Shown here: positions 11,523 to 22,200 of the stretch, in pieces | Layout: every line of letters starts with the position of its first letter | How positions within the stretch are numbered: position 1 is the first letter of the stretch | Source of the DNA: Ontholestes murinus | Taxonomy: Eukaryota > Arthropoda > Insecta > Coleoptera > Staphylinidae | Direction: 5' to 3' | Assembly (NCBI GenBank): GCA_963969525.1 | Contig: CAXAKX010000151.1 | Location: 124,001-188,000, forward strand | Length of the DNA stretch: 64,000 nucleotides | The notes under the pieces: generated by a model | The model's database searches: none | What the model was told of the DNA's origin: nothing | What the model saw: the letters and a program-made list of their open reading frames with translations, nothing else | Translations under genes and position numbers: made by a program

Positions 11523-11870
11523 ATTTCCGCTGGTGATCCCATGGGCAGTCCATCTATAAAATTTGTCATTGCAACGGAAATAATTTTGAGTTAGGCAAAC
11601 ATCGATTAATTTATGGATTCCTATTTCTTGTTGGAAATGTTTTATTAAAGACTACTTTATTACATCCCTTAGCTCTTGTATCGGCATCAACGTAAAAAGT
11701 GTTTTTACATCAAAACAAACCAGAGTGGCTTTTTGTTAATGATGAGCTGTCCTGTTCTCGTGACAAATCCTGTTGTTTTTTTGACTGAATATTCTACGAT
11801 CTACGACCTTAGTAGGGGCAATTACTTATTAAGATATGCACATATCTTATATGTGAAGTGAAACTAGTTA
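11170..11870 (-). pseudogene. Penelope-like RT fragment plus 3' tail
   Basis: On the minus strand 11870-11525 parallels the plus-strand Penelope-like element at 12.7-13.2 kb: CFDVKTLFT (RT motif A), KLIDVCLTQNYF, CNDKFYR, DGLPMGSPAEI. A long TA tract (11521-11452) then interrupts the coding sequence, which resumes with KTFEEAPLKI-like codons. The catalytic YVDD region is missing. The element ends in a foldback (11172-11207 against 11263-11297) enclosing the GATGAAGCC..GGCGAAA motif. It is a deleted, non-functional copy. Confidence 0.65.
11452..11521. repeat. (TA)n microsatellite inside a Penelope-like RT
   Basis: About 70 bases of pure TA. On both sides the minus-strand RT frame resumes, so the tract grew from the ATATATA in the codons for the E-I-Y region of the polymerase. 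Confidence 0.9.
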
Positions 11871-12321
11871 CTTTATATAAAAAACTAAATTAAATATGAA
11901 AAAGTGTACAAACCATATTTCAACAAAGAGTATTTAAAGTCAATAGTAACATTTCAAATATATGATAGTCAAACAATAAATAAGTTGAGGTAAAAAGATC
12001 TTTGGAAAAAGCGATAACACACTGGTTATAATTAGAAAATAGAAAATGGCAATTCAAAAAGATTCTACCTTGTAGAGCACTTCAAAGTGATGCATATGGA
12101 GTTAACAAAAAGACTGGATAGCATTTTGCTGGATTTCTTTCCCTCAGATACCTTTGAAAGAGTGAGATAAATTATACACGAACATTATATCACCCATGTA
12201 AAAAACTTGAGAAAACAAAGGCCATCAAATAACAACAAACCGGATAATTAACATTCATAGTTTCTTCTCAAGAGTACAAAATCTGTCTACGATTCGGTTC
12301 GGCCAAAAGGAGACACAACTA

Positions 12322-13430
12322 TTGGAAAAAGGTTTGAAATATTCGCCCACACCATCATCGTTCAATCATCAATTACAAGAGCTATCAATAGCAACAGAAA
12401 TTACCTTAAACAGAGCAAGAGACAAAAACATACATGACAAAATAGCGACAATGAACATCATATGGAAGGACATAAGAAAAGACAGACTCGCAGATATGAA
12501 ACCAGAGAAGAAAATTATTAAAGAGTTCAAGAAAAAATATGAAGATAAACAATTAATAATCAGCAAAGCCTACAACGGCAACATGACCACTATCATCGAC
12601 AGATCAGAGTACATTGATAAGATGCAAAGTTTAATAGAAGAGAACCAGTTTAAACTACTAAGACAGACCCCTCGGATAAATACCAGAAATAATTAGACAC
12701 CATAATTAAATTGTCACATAATATCCTCGAAGAACAGAAATACCGCCTGAAAGAAATGAAAACAAGAGCACCAGCCATATATGGCATACCCTAAATACAT
12801 AAACCGAATATACCGATGAAACCAGTGGTATCCTACTATCACCGACATATAAAATGTGTGCATATCTCAATAAGCATTTACCCCAACTCATACCACGTAG
12901 ATTAGAAAATTCAGTCAAAAACACAATAGAATTTGTCACGAGAACAGCACAGCTTATCATTAACAAAAAAGCCATTCTAGCTTCTCTTGACGTAAAAAGT
13001 ATTTTTCGTCGATGCCGATACAAGAGCAAAGGAAAATAATAAAGGAGTCTTTAGTAAAACATTCCCCACAAAAAATACGAACCCACAAATTAATCTACGT
13101 TTGCCTGACCCAAAATTATTTCCATTTCAATGACAAATTTTATAGACAAGACCAATAATCACCACTATTTGCCGAAATATATACCAAAACATTTGAAGAG
13201 GAATTTCTTAAGAGTCAAAACAAAAATACAAATAGTATATTATTTTGGTGCAGATATGTGGACGATGTGTTTTGTGTATGGGCCGGTACACAACGACAAT
13301 GTGTATTCTTAGACGAATTGAATAACAGAAATAGAAAAATTCAGTTTACAATGGAGGACGAAGATGATGGACAAATTAATTTCCCAGACTTAACATTAAG
13401 CATAAAACAAAACAAAATATGCTAATCAAT
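12322..13430 (+). pseudogene. Penelope-like reverse transcriptase
   Basis: The first 124 codons (12322-12696) are open and rich in Lys/Asp/Glu, ending with NQFKLL, the usual lead-in to the finger region of this RT family. The fingers (IYGIPKIHKPNIP) and motif A (LASLDVKS, expected to continue LFTN) follow in different frames. Motif C is YVDD at about 13255, intact. The segment SLFTN is disrupted as SIFRRC, and the GSPLSP block is reduced to SPLFAEIYTKTFEE. So the catalytic Asp of motif A and both Asp of motif C are present in a frame-broken gene. Confidence 0.8.
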
Positions 13431-13511
13431 ATAAAGAAAGCCACTTTTAGTTTAATAATGACTAGATTATGGTAAACAAACAAACAAATATATAATGGTA
13501 AAACAAAGTTA

Positions 13512-14150
13512 TTGTGTCTCAATTACAAGTCATTCAAGATATACCATGAAGTAAACGCCTCGGCCATCAAATATTTAAAGAAAGCCAACTACAACGGGCA
13601 TAATTATACCGAAAGATTCCTTCCAATCCGAAACCATAAAAAATGCAGCATTGAACAATTATGTGCACCGATTGGTAACCATACCACTTACACAGCAAGA
13701 TTTCCAAAAAGAACTTTAAGAACAACAATTTATGGCATAGATGTAAATAATTGTTATAATAAGAAAAGTCAAATAGATATATGCAGCAATCCCATACGAT
13801 GGAAATATGACCACGAAAATCAAAAAACAGTTAGAAACATATAACATTCAAATAATAACAGTTACAAAAACAACTTTGCTAAACGAATAAAATGGAACCA
13901 AAGAATACATTGAAACAATCCGGTATATACAAAATCAAATGCAATAACTGTGATGGATATTACGTAGGGAAAACGGGACGTAATTTTGAAATACATTACA
14001 AGAAACACAGGAAATCCATACAAAACGGCAAAATATCAACAAGATTATTCGAACAATAATTAAAAACATCTGGGAGAGATTATTTCGATCCAGTTTTGAC
14101 AAAAAAGATGAAGGCTTTACTTCCTAGAGAGAATTGAAATTAAAAGGGCA
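13512..14150 (+). pseudogene. Penelope-like C-terminal region with GIY-YIG endonuclease
   Basis: 13512-13844 is an open 110-codon frame of connector sequence. From about 13910 another frame reads SGIYKIKCNNCDGYYVGKTGR and then YKKHRKSIQNGK: the GIY and YVG tripeptides, the catalytic Arg-equivalent region and the K-H-R helix of a GIY-YIG nuclease, here expected to open the target DNA. Two Cys (CNNC) precede YVG, as in many Penelope-like nucleases. The frame is stopped at about 14058, inside the first 303-bp duplicate. Confidence 0.75.
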
Positions 14151-14642
14151 ATCACCAAAGGCGATAATCTGAATAATCAACAAGAATTAACTCAAGCCGA
14201 AAACATAATCAGCACAGACCATAATAAAACCCATATAAAAGTGTACATATTCTCAATATTAGTTTAGTTTTAAATATACATTTGATAATAATTATAATAT
14301 CGAAACACGTATGAAGTAACTGAAATAAAAACATTTGTTCAACAAGATTATTCGAACAATAATTAAAAACATCTGGGAGAGATTATTTCGATCCAGTTTT
14401 GACAAAAAAGATGAAGGCTTTACTTCCTAGAGAGAATTGAAATTAAAAGGGCAATCACCAAAGGCGATAATCTGAATAATCAACAAGAATTAACTCAAGC
14501 CGAAAACATAATCAGCACAGACCATAATAAAACCCATATAAAAGTGTACATATTCTCAATATTAGTTTAGTTTTAAATATACATTTGATAATAATTATAA
14601 TATCGAAACACGTATGAAGTAACTGAAATAAAAACATTTGTT
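14037..14642 (+). repeat. Tandem duplication, 2 x 303 bp, at Penelope-like 3' end
   Basis: 14037-14339 and 14340-14642 look base-for-base identical by eye. Each carries the end of the nuclease frame, the 3' UTR and the TGATAAT..ATCGAAACACGT tail motif (14283 and 14586). Confidence 0.9.
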
Positions 14643-14817
14643 GTTAGTATTTGTGAGTATTGTTTAGTTGTGAATTTTTTTGTACCAAAGTCTGATTTCT
14701 GTATTATTTTGCAAGTGTGCTTATCCTTGCTATCAGAAAAATATTTATGTAATCGTAAATTATTCAGTTTTGTAATATTAAAATGCATTAAAGTTATTTA
14801 GTTTGTTGTAAAAAAAT

Positions 14818-14970
14818 TAACAAATAATTTAAAAATACGAAACCATATCGTAAATCTACAACAATGAGTCTTACACTGAGACTACAAAACATATCATTTG
14901 TTTTGTAGCCTTAGCAAGACCCATTGTTTTAGATTTACGAAATGTTTTCGTATTTTAAAATTATTTTTAT
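14818..14970. repeat. Foldback (inverted repeat) element
   Basis: Left arm AATACGAAACCATATCGTAAATCTACAACAATGAGTCT pairs with the right arm ending in GATTTACGAAATGTTTTCGTATT, with arms of roughly 65-70 bases and a short centre rich in TTTTGTAG/CTACAAAA. A similar word (ACGAAAACATTTCGTAAATCTA) occurs at 24350-24372. It is likely a miniature DNA element. Confidence 0.6.
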
Positions 14971-15441
14971 AATATTGTCTATATTATAAGTTCTAGTGTT
15001 TTTGTATATAGTTTATTTTAATTTGTTTATTTGTAGGTTTAGTAAAATTTTAAACAGGATAATGATAATAAAATAACATGTGTATAATATAAAATTTTAA
15101 TTTTTTTAAAGAAAAAGCCATAATATTAACCTTTATTTTTAAATTGTAACTGAAACAGACTTTTAACAGTTTGGGAAAGAGCGTTGTATAGCTTGGGTCC
15201 ATGGTAAATCACTGCATTTCTGCACCTAGAAATTCTATGGTAAGATTTATTTATTGATTTATTTATTTATTTACTTACCTTTGGTCTTGTTTCTTAAATA
15301 GTACAAATTCAAACTAATTATTGAAAAAAGTAAATATAAACTTTTCCCCGAAAGAAGAAAGTTGATAAATATTCTCCTTGTTATTGGTGTTGTACTGGTA
15401 TACTTCATCGTGGCTAGTGTACTTGATGCTGCTTTTTATTA
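14971..15441. other. AT-rich stretch with TTTA tandem repeats
   Basis: Contains a short (TTTA)n run at 15248-15280. No gene was recognised. Confidence 0.4.
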
Positions 15442-15443
15442 TA

Positions 15444-17586
15444 CCGGGTGTCTCAGACCACCCGTACCAGCCTTTTATTTCAACAACGCTTGGTCGAATG
15501 TGACTGGGACAAAAATTTTAATTACCAAAGTGAACCCAAGGAATCCACTGATGAGTTTATTTTTTACCGGAATAATCCCGAAGTACCCGGAACCGGAAGT
15601 AACTTTAAAATTTCAAATGGCAACATAGGTCGAGTGTGGTATTAATTGATAGGTCTTTTTAAAAGAAACACTTTTATTAAAATGTTTTTTTAATATTTTG
15701 CATATTTACAAAAATAAACGAAAAAAACAAAATTGAAAATTAGTTATCCATTCAACACTAAATTTTCTCAAGTAGGCTTTGCTTTTTTGTTATGTCAAAA
15801 TAATTGACGTTCGTGAATATTTGAAGTAAAATACATTATTATTATAAAAGTATTGAATGTGTCAACATGGTTTTTACAAACCTCAGTTTTGATGTGCTGA
15901 TGATAGATGAATGCGGCCAAAATTATCGTGGTGATGAGCGAATTTATTCTGAACGATACCCTCAACGAGCCAATCAGTCAAAAAATGTTTTTCGGCGCCT
16001 TGCAGAACGAGTTAAGACAACTGGTAAGCTACAGCCCAGCCACAACAAAGGTCGAAGTATCAGAAAACGTGTACAAGATGAAAGAACATTAGATATTCTT
16101 GCAGCAATTGCTCTGGACCCGAACATCTCTACCAGAAGAATTAAAATCGATGCTGGAATAAGTCGCTCCACTGCTTGGAGAGTTTTAAAAACAAACAAAT
16201 TCCATCATATCTCTCTACACTACAAACTTAAAGAGCGGGATTTTCAAGATAGGTTGAATTTTTGTGAAAGGTGGTCTCATAAAAATTATAACTTCTATCA
16301 TAAAATTGTATGTGCAGATGAGGCGACATTCGAAAGCAACGGAGTTGTTAATTTACATAATGCTCACTACTGGATTAATAAAAACCCTCATTGGTTAATA
16401 GAAGTTGATAATCAACACGTGTGGACTCTTAATGTTTGGTGTGGTATTTTAGGAAACCAAATAATTGGTCCGCATTTTTTTCAATGGTTCATTAAACGGA
16501 GCCAAATTCGGTGATTTTTTAGAAAATAATCTTTTTGACCTTTTAGATGACGTTCCATATGCAACACGTTTAACAATGTATTTGCAACAAGATGGTTGCC
16601 CAGCTCTTTAGGCAAGAGTTCCTCGTTAAACCATTGATCGCCTTTTCCCTGGTCGATGGATTGGAAGGCTAGGACCATTTCCATGGCCACCTCGTTCTCC
16701 TGACATAACGCCTTTTGACTTCTTCTTATGGGGACGTATCAAAGACCTAGTCTATAAAGAGCTTCCAACCGCGAGGGAAAATATGAAGAAGAGTATACGG
16801 AATGTCTGCCGATCACTTAGTGAAGATGAGATACTACAGGCCGTCAACGACGTTCGAAATCGGCTACAAAGATGCATTGATCAAGAAGGAAGGCAATTTG
16901 AACATATCATAAATAATTGAATAGTTGTTTTAATTATCATTTTCTTTACTTTCACACTCTTATTTGAATTATTAAATAAAATACTTTCAAACAATAGGTA
17001 TTTTTTGTTTGTCGAAATAAAAGGCTGGTACGGGTGGTCTGAGATACCCGTACTATAGAAGCCATCCATCTCAAAATAATAATAAAATAATATTTCAGTT
17101 TTGAATAAGAGGAACTCTTCCCACCTGAGTGTAGAAAATATCATATTACCCAAGGAAAGTATTGAAAGTATTGAGGAATAATACGAAGAATCATGTAAGA
17201 AGATTTGCAATATTAACACATATACAAATTGTTATTCTAACAAAAAAGCAAAGCCTACTTGAGGAAATTTTGTGTTGAATGGATAACTAATTTTCAATTT
17301 AGTTTTTTCGTTTATTTTTGTAAATATGCAAAATATTAAAAAAACATTTTAATAAAAGTTGTTTCTTTTAAAAAGACCTATCAATTAATACCATACTCGA
17401 CCTATGTTGCCATTTGAAATTGTAAAGTTACTTCCGGTTCCGGGTACTTCCGGATTATTCGGGTTAAAAATAAAGTCATCAGTGGATTCCTTGGGTTCAC
17501 TTTGGTAATTAAAATTTTTGTCCCAGTCACATTCGACCAAGCGTTCTCGAAATAAAAGGCTGGTACGGGTGGTCTGAGACACCCGG
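15444..17586 (+). mobile_element. IS630/mariner-type transposon with long inverted arms
   Basis: Bounded by TA dinucleotides (15442-15443 and 17587-17588). The outer ends are CCGGGTGTCTCAGACC and its complement. The left arm (15444-15792) and right arm (17239-17586) are inverted copies about 350 bases long with only scattered differences. A further copy of just the terminal 40 bases, in right-end orientation, ends at 17050 (GAGATACCCG followed by TA), which suggests that the original element ran 15444-17050. The arm at 17239-17586 would then be an added inverted copy of the left end. The transposase gene lies between. Confidence 0.85.
15867..16919 (+). pseudogene. IS630/mariner transposase, nearly complete
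   Basis: It cuts and rejoins transposon ends with a DDE/D catalytic triad. The frame opens at 15867 and runs 215 codons: a helix-turn-helix region (ERIYSERYPQRANQSKNVFR, then RKRVQDERTLDIL and STRRIKIDAGISRSTAWRVL) followed by the catalytic core with CADEATF (first Asp), NVWCGILGNQIIGPHFF. One extra A near 16493 shifts the frame. The next frame continues FGDFLENNLFDLLDDVP, YLQQDGCPA (second Asp), RWIGRLGPFPWPPRSPDITPFDFFLWG (third acidic position) and ends GRQFEHIINN before the stop at 16919. Two in-frame stops (about 16609 and 16627) also interrupt it. It is close to full length, so decay is recent or light. Confidence 0.85.
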
Positions 17587-17589
17587 TAT

Positions 17590-17853
17590 ATCAAATATTT
17601 AGTAGTATTTTTTTTTAGTTTTTATTAGATGCACCAATATAATTATTAATTATTAATAATAAATTTCATTCAAATCGAATAAAGCGTTCAATTGTTATAA
17701 ACGTAAGAAATCAAATTTTTTGAAACTTTGAAGACAAATTCCGGCGTAACCGTAAATTTTTGGATATAGATAAGTTGTATTAAATCATCATATTTTGAGC
17801 CGAGGAATCTATGGTCTAGCCATTTCCTCGCATTAACGGGACACCCTGTATGT
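17590..17853 (-). mobile_element. Truncated copy of the 49.7-50.9 kb miniature mariner-like element
   Basis: 17640-17853 matches the right end of the element at 49693-50870 (CGTAAATTTTTGGATATAGATAAG, ATTAACGGGACACCCTG). 17590-17632 matches the complement of its bases around 49997-50035. The interior is missing. It directly abuts the right arm of the preceding transposon. Confidence 0.7.
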
Positions 17854-18355
17854 TGCTGATTTTGACATAGATTTTACTATAAAATACTTGTAAATGTTGT
17901 TATTTTTACAATTTTAACTGAATAAATTCGCCTACAATTTAGAATTGTAAGAGGCACAAGTAAACAAGATATACATTTTTGCAAAGACTTCATCGAACCA
18001 TAACCGCAGTTACTATCTGAAAGAAGGAATGTCTTCCTGTTTATAATATAAATTTGTATAAATACATTATCTGATGTTGCTATTAAAAAAAAAGTGATGT
18101 AAATGAATTAAATACTGTCTGTAAATCTATCAAAAATCAAAAAAGAACTGTAAAATGTCGTCTACAGGGTCCTGCAACAGTGCGTCGGGCTTTCCTAGCG
18201 CCTTTCTCGTGAGAGATAGAAAAAAATGTTTCGTATGAAAATTTATTGATTTAAAAATCTCCATGCCGTAAAATTATTTTCAAATATACAGGGTGTCCCA
18301 ATTTTGCGGTATAACAAAAGCAAACATTTTTTTAAATGGAACACCCTGTATATTT

Positions 18356-19074
18356 TGTAACATTCCCGGCTCTCAATTTTTGCGGGGCTGGGCGTGGGTT
18401 CAGTAAATGAAAAATCCGTTTTATAGAATTGAACAAAGTGTATTAACAAATAACGAAAACAATATATAAACAATAACTTATGCTAGTAAAAATTGAAAAA
18501 TGAAAATATTCCGAAATAAAACAAAATTAATTCGACAATGTCCATAACTAAACATGGGCGCCACTCAGTAATAACGTACTGAGACGTATACGGGAACACA
18601 ATAAATGTTTTTGTAGCTCTTCAATGTTGTAATAATTAAAGAAAAACTTATCTGCTTCAAAGTCAGCATGCACTCACTCAGCGTCTCTTGTTCCGACGGA
18701 ATCCAAGTGCGTTGTGCGGGACAGCGGGACGGAAACAACGTACGGTAGGACGGCAAGGCGACGAAAAATGGCTTCTTCGGGAATAATCACCGGACTCCCA
18801 GAAAGCGCTCACGGCTCAAAACTCCGGTAAGGACCTCGATCAATTAGCAGCACTTAAACTGTGCATGCTATCGGCAAACACCAAGCAAAATCGGCCAATC
18901 TGACTCCCGATTTAAATAACCAAAAACTCTGCCGCTCTTTGCGCGACCAAAACTCTCGCTGCTCTCTTAACCTGAACAAAAACTGTCGCCCACGCCGCGT
19001 CGCGTTTTTCCTTTTTTCTACGCCGCCCTCGATCAAAACAATCTCCCGGTATATTTGAAAATAGCATTGCTACA
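18356..19074. mobile_element. Solo LTR with ATTT target-site duplication
   Basis: 719 bases starting TGTAACATTCCCGG and ending GCATTGCTACA, that is TG..CA, flanked on both sides by ATTT (18352-18355 and 19075-19078). The intact right arm of the surrounding foldback holds the same sequence uninterrupted near 20906-20920, with a single ATTT, which is the empty site. A 4-bp duplication fits a Ty3/Gypsy-type LTR, but Bel/Pao cannot be excluded. The interior is GC-richer than its surroundings around 18660-19030. It has AATAAA-type signals, as expected of an LTR promoter and polyadenylation region. No internal retroelement genes remain, so it arose by LTR-LTR recombination. Confidence 0.75.
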
Positions 19075-19613
19075 ATTTTTTCATTTTCTAATTTGGATAA
19101 TATTTTATTACTTGAACCTTTTTTTGGTTTTTAATTTCGATGTGGCATTTCCTAGTTATTAACGTTTTTCTGAAAAAAATGTAAAAAGCGGAGGTTCACA
19201 AAAAAAATTATCCCGATGTTCTATTTGAAATTTAAGAAATTTTCTCTTTCCTATGGTTGTTCATAAGTACTGTTTATGTACCAGTGTTAAAAAATTTCAC
19301 CTTTGAGGAACCCTGCCTTTGTATCAGACACGCCATTTTCTAAAATTTCAAATTGTCGTAACTCTTTTTTTTTAAATGGAATCATATATTTTTTTAAATT
19401 TTATATTATTCTACATCTAATTTTCTACAAAAAATATTAAGCACATCCTATACCTAAAAGTGATATTTTTCAATATATAAAAGAATTTATATTTCAGACA
19501 GTCCTTGAATGCGAATTTGTTTTTGAATAGATAGCCATCTCTGAAAAAAATGCATCTATCAATTAAACAATTAGTTTGACATGTAAAAGGGAGGTGTGAA
19601 TTACAAAAAAAAC

Positions 19614-20230
19614 AAAAGAAGAAAGCCTATCATCAACGAGGAACCAAAAAGACATTGGTGAAGGAACTGGCATAAGCGAGAGGTCAATACAAAGCATTCT
19701 GAAGAAAAATCGATATCAAGCATATCATATTCAGCTACATCAAGAACTGAGTAATACTGATTTTCAATTTCGTTTCGAATTTTGTTTCTGGGGAAGACAG
19801 AAAATACAGGAGGATCTTGCGTTTTTCCAATATATTTTATTCACGGATGAGGCGTCATCCCATAACAACGGATCTGTCAATAGGTACAATTTTCACTATT
19901 ATTTAACTGATAATCCGCATGTTATGAAACAAGTTGATCATCAGCATCGAATGTCTGGGGCGTTATTTTTGGAAACCATGTTGTAGGTCAACATTTCTTC
20001 GAGGGCCATCTCAGTAGGTCTATGTATTTGTACTTCTTGCAAATTGAATTACCCGGAACGTTAGCTAATGTACCCTAACTAACAAGAAACAGGGTGTGGT
20101 TTTAATAAGACGGAGCACCTGCCCAATTTTCACAAGACGTGAGGCCATTTCATTTTTCCCAACCAGTGGATTGGTAGGAATGGACCCACCAAATGACCTG
20201 CTAGATCTCCGGATCTAACAAAACCTGAAA
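19614..20230 (+). pseudogene. Decayed IS630/mariner transposase
   Basis: Same family as the transposase at 15.87 kb but more worn. Readable blocks: GEGTGISERSIQSILKKNRY (helix-turn-helix), AYHIQLHQELSNTDF, FQYILFTDEASSHNNGSVNRYN (first catalytic Asp), NPHVMKQVDHQHR, VGQHFFEGHLSRSMYLYFLQ, then DGAPAQFSQ (second Asp). It stops before the SPD/TPxDFFLW block. The first part (to about 19735) lies in the left inverted arm and is therefore repeated, reversed, at 20256-20370. Confidence 0.7.
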
Positions 20231-21465
20231 TTGTTTATAAGTAATCACCAATAGCACTGAATATCATATGCTTGATATCGATTTTTCTTCAGAATGCTTT
20301 GTACTGACCTCTCGCTTATGCCAGTTCCTTCACCAATGTCTTTTTGGTTCCTCGTTGATGATAGGCTTTCTTCTTTTGTTTTTTGTAATTCACACCTCCC
20401 ATTTACATGTCAAACTAATTGTTTAATTGACAGATGCATTTTTTTCAGTCATAGCTATCTATTCAAAAACAAATTCGTATTCAAGAACCGTTTGAAATAT
20501 AAATTCTTTTATATCTTGAAAAATATCACTTCTAGGTATAGGATCTGCTTAATATTTTTTGTAGGAAATTAGATGCAGAATAATATAAAATTTTAAAAAA
20601 TATATGATTCCATTTAAAAAAAAAGAGTTACGACAATTTGAAATTTTAGAAAATGGCGTGTCTAATACAAAGGCAGGGTTCCTCAAAAGTAAAAATTTTT
20701 AACACTGGTACATAAACAGTAGTTATGACCAACCATAGGAAAAAGAAAATTTCTTAAATTTTAAATAGAACATCAGAATAATTTTTTTTGTGAACCTCCG
20801 CTTTTTACATTTTTTTCAGAAAAACGTCAATAACTCGGAAATGCCACATCGAAATTAAAAACCAAAAAAAGGTTCAAGTTATAAAATATTATTAAAATTA
20901 GAAAATGAAAAAATATACAGGGTGTTCCATTAAAAAAAATGTTTTCTTTTGTTATACCGCAAAATTGGGACACCCTGTATATTTGAAAATAATTTTACGG
21001 CATAGAGATTTTTAAATCAATAAATTTTTATACGAAACATTTTTTTCTATCTCTCATGAGAAAGGCGCTAGGAAAGCCCGACGCACTGTTGCAGCACCCT
21101 GTATATGAAAAATGAAAAACCTAAAACAAATGAAAATATTAAGTGTAAATTTAATTTTGCAAATAGTGCTTTATTAAATTCAGGGTGTACCATTTATAAA
21201 GTTTTAACATGATGCGATCGACTTTTTTTACTACATTTTATTAGCTCCTTTTTTCTATTTTTATATTCTAGAACTGGTTTACTAATCTAAAAACACGATC
21301 CTGTAATCACACCTAATTCGTAAATATATCTCTATATATAATATATTTGTCACAATACTTCATTATTAATACCAAAATATTTGTATGTTTTCAACCTTTT
21401 AATCTATTTTAGGCACTGTATTACATTAAAATAAAGTGTATAGTTTATGAGTTTACGTGAAGTGA

Positions 21466-21660
21466 TTAATTACAATAAATAAAAACACTTTTACTTCTTA
21501 CTTCACTTATTTATTTGTAAACTTAGATACACATTTCGAGACACAAGGTGCTCATTATCAACACAAACTGTTTATTTTTGATAATAAGCGCTATGTGTCT
21601 CGAAATATACAAATAAATAACTCAAGTAAGAAGTAACAATGTTTTTATTTATTGTAATTA
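21466..21660. repeat. Foldback of two Penelope-like tails
   Basis: Inverted arms of about 85 bases: ATTACAATAAATAAAAACA..CTTACTTCACTTATTTATTTG against the complement at 21605-21660. Each arm contains the tail motif TTGATAAT(A/G)AGC..CTCGAAAT (plus near 21578-21606, minus near 21530-21562). Confidence 0.65.
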
Positions 21661-21819
21661 AAATAAATTATGACGTTTTATTATTGTGAAAATTATGAAT
21701 AATTTTAGTTCATTTTAAATTATAAAACAAGACTTTAAAAGTAAAATATACCAACCACAATTTGTAAACGTTAGCATACCAATTTATTTCCTATTTTTGC
21801 ATGCACGCACTTATATGTA

Positions 21820-22200
21820 AATTACGCGAAATCTCCTTTGTGCGTGCGTCCGTTATTCTTGCGTGGTTTTCGTGGCCCGTTGGTCCACTCTTTTGTGATG
21901 TTGCCGACCAAAAATGAATATCCTCCAGATGTGCGTGCGTGTCCGCATTCGCATCCGCGTCCAGAAAGCTGAGAACACGGCAACGTCCACGATAATATGC
22001 AAATGGGAATTTCCGCGGCAGCGAGTTTTATTGCGCGGCTGGACAGTACGGACGCGTCCCTTTTAAAATCCTGTATGAGTTTCATCCACCCTACTGTTTT
22101 CCATTTCTCCCCCTTTTCCACTTTATTAAACGCGTGCGACGTTATACGTAAGGAGGAATTAACGCGTTTTATTTGCTGAAATGATGGATGCGCCGGGTGC
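21820..22200. promoter_or_regulatory. GC-rich, repeat-free island 3
   Basis: CpG-containing sequence (TTCCGCGGCAGCGAG, TTGCGCGGCTGGAC, GACGCGTCCC near 22010-22060) within AT-rich flanks and free of transposon motifs. Short frames (99 codons on minus, 60 on plus) resemble nothing known. A regulatory role is inferred from composition only. Confidence 0.35.

Larger units (their letters stand above)
11980..14642 (+). mobile_element. Penelope-like element with RT and GIY-YIG remnants
   Basis: Penelope-like elements encode an RT related to telomerase and, in many, a C-terminal GIY-YIG endonuclease. In order here: an N-terminal region ending LLEKGLKYSPTPSSF (about 12325), a block with LIISKAYNGNMTTIIDRSEY (12555-12615), IYGIPKIHKPNIPMKPVVSY (about 12780-12835), ILASLDVKS (motif A, 12975), FWCRYVDDVFCVW (13240-13280), FPDLTLSIKQ (13385), and SGIYKIKCNNCDGYYVGKTGR (13925-13985). 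The element ends in a duplicated 303-bp unit. Multiple frame changes and stops make it inactive. Confidence 0.85.
18163..21103 (+). mobile_element. Large foldback derived from an IS630/mariner element
   Basis: Flanked by TA (18163-18164 and 21102-21103). The outer termini read CAGGGT(C/G)CTGCAACAG in inverted orientation. The left arm runs from 18165 to about 19735, the right arm from about 20256 to 21101. Once the 719-bp LTR (18356-19074) and its duplicated ATTT are removed from the left arm, the arms are both about 850 bases. Both contain secondary end-like words (TACAGGGTGTCCCAATTTTGCGG and the complement of TACAGGGTGTTCC), so terminal repeats are nested. The spacer (about 520 bases) carries transposase sequence, and the arms also reach into the N-terminal part of that gene. 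Confidence 0.85.

Noticed and set aside
11676..11861. Plus-strand 61-codon frame
   Set aside because: Antisense of the minus-strand Penelope-like RT; the corresponding antisense frame also appears opposite the element at 12.7-13.0 kb.
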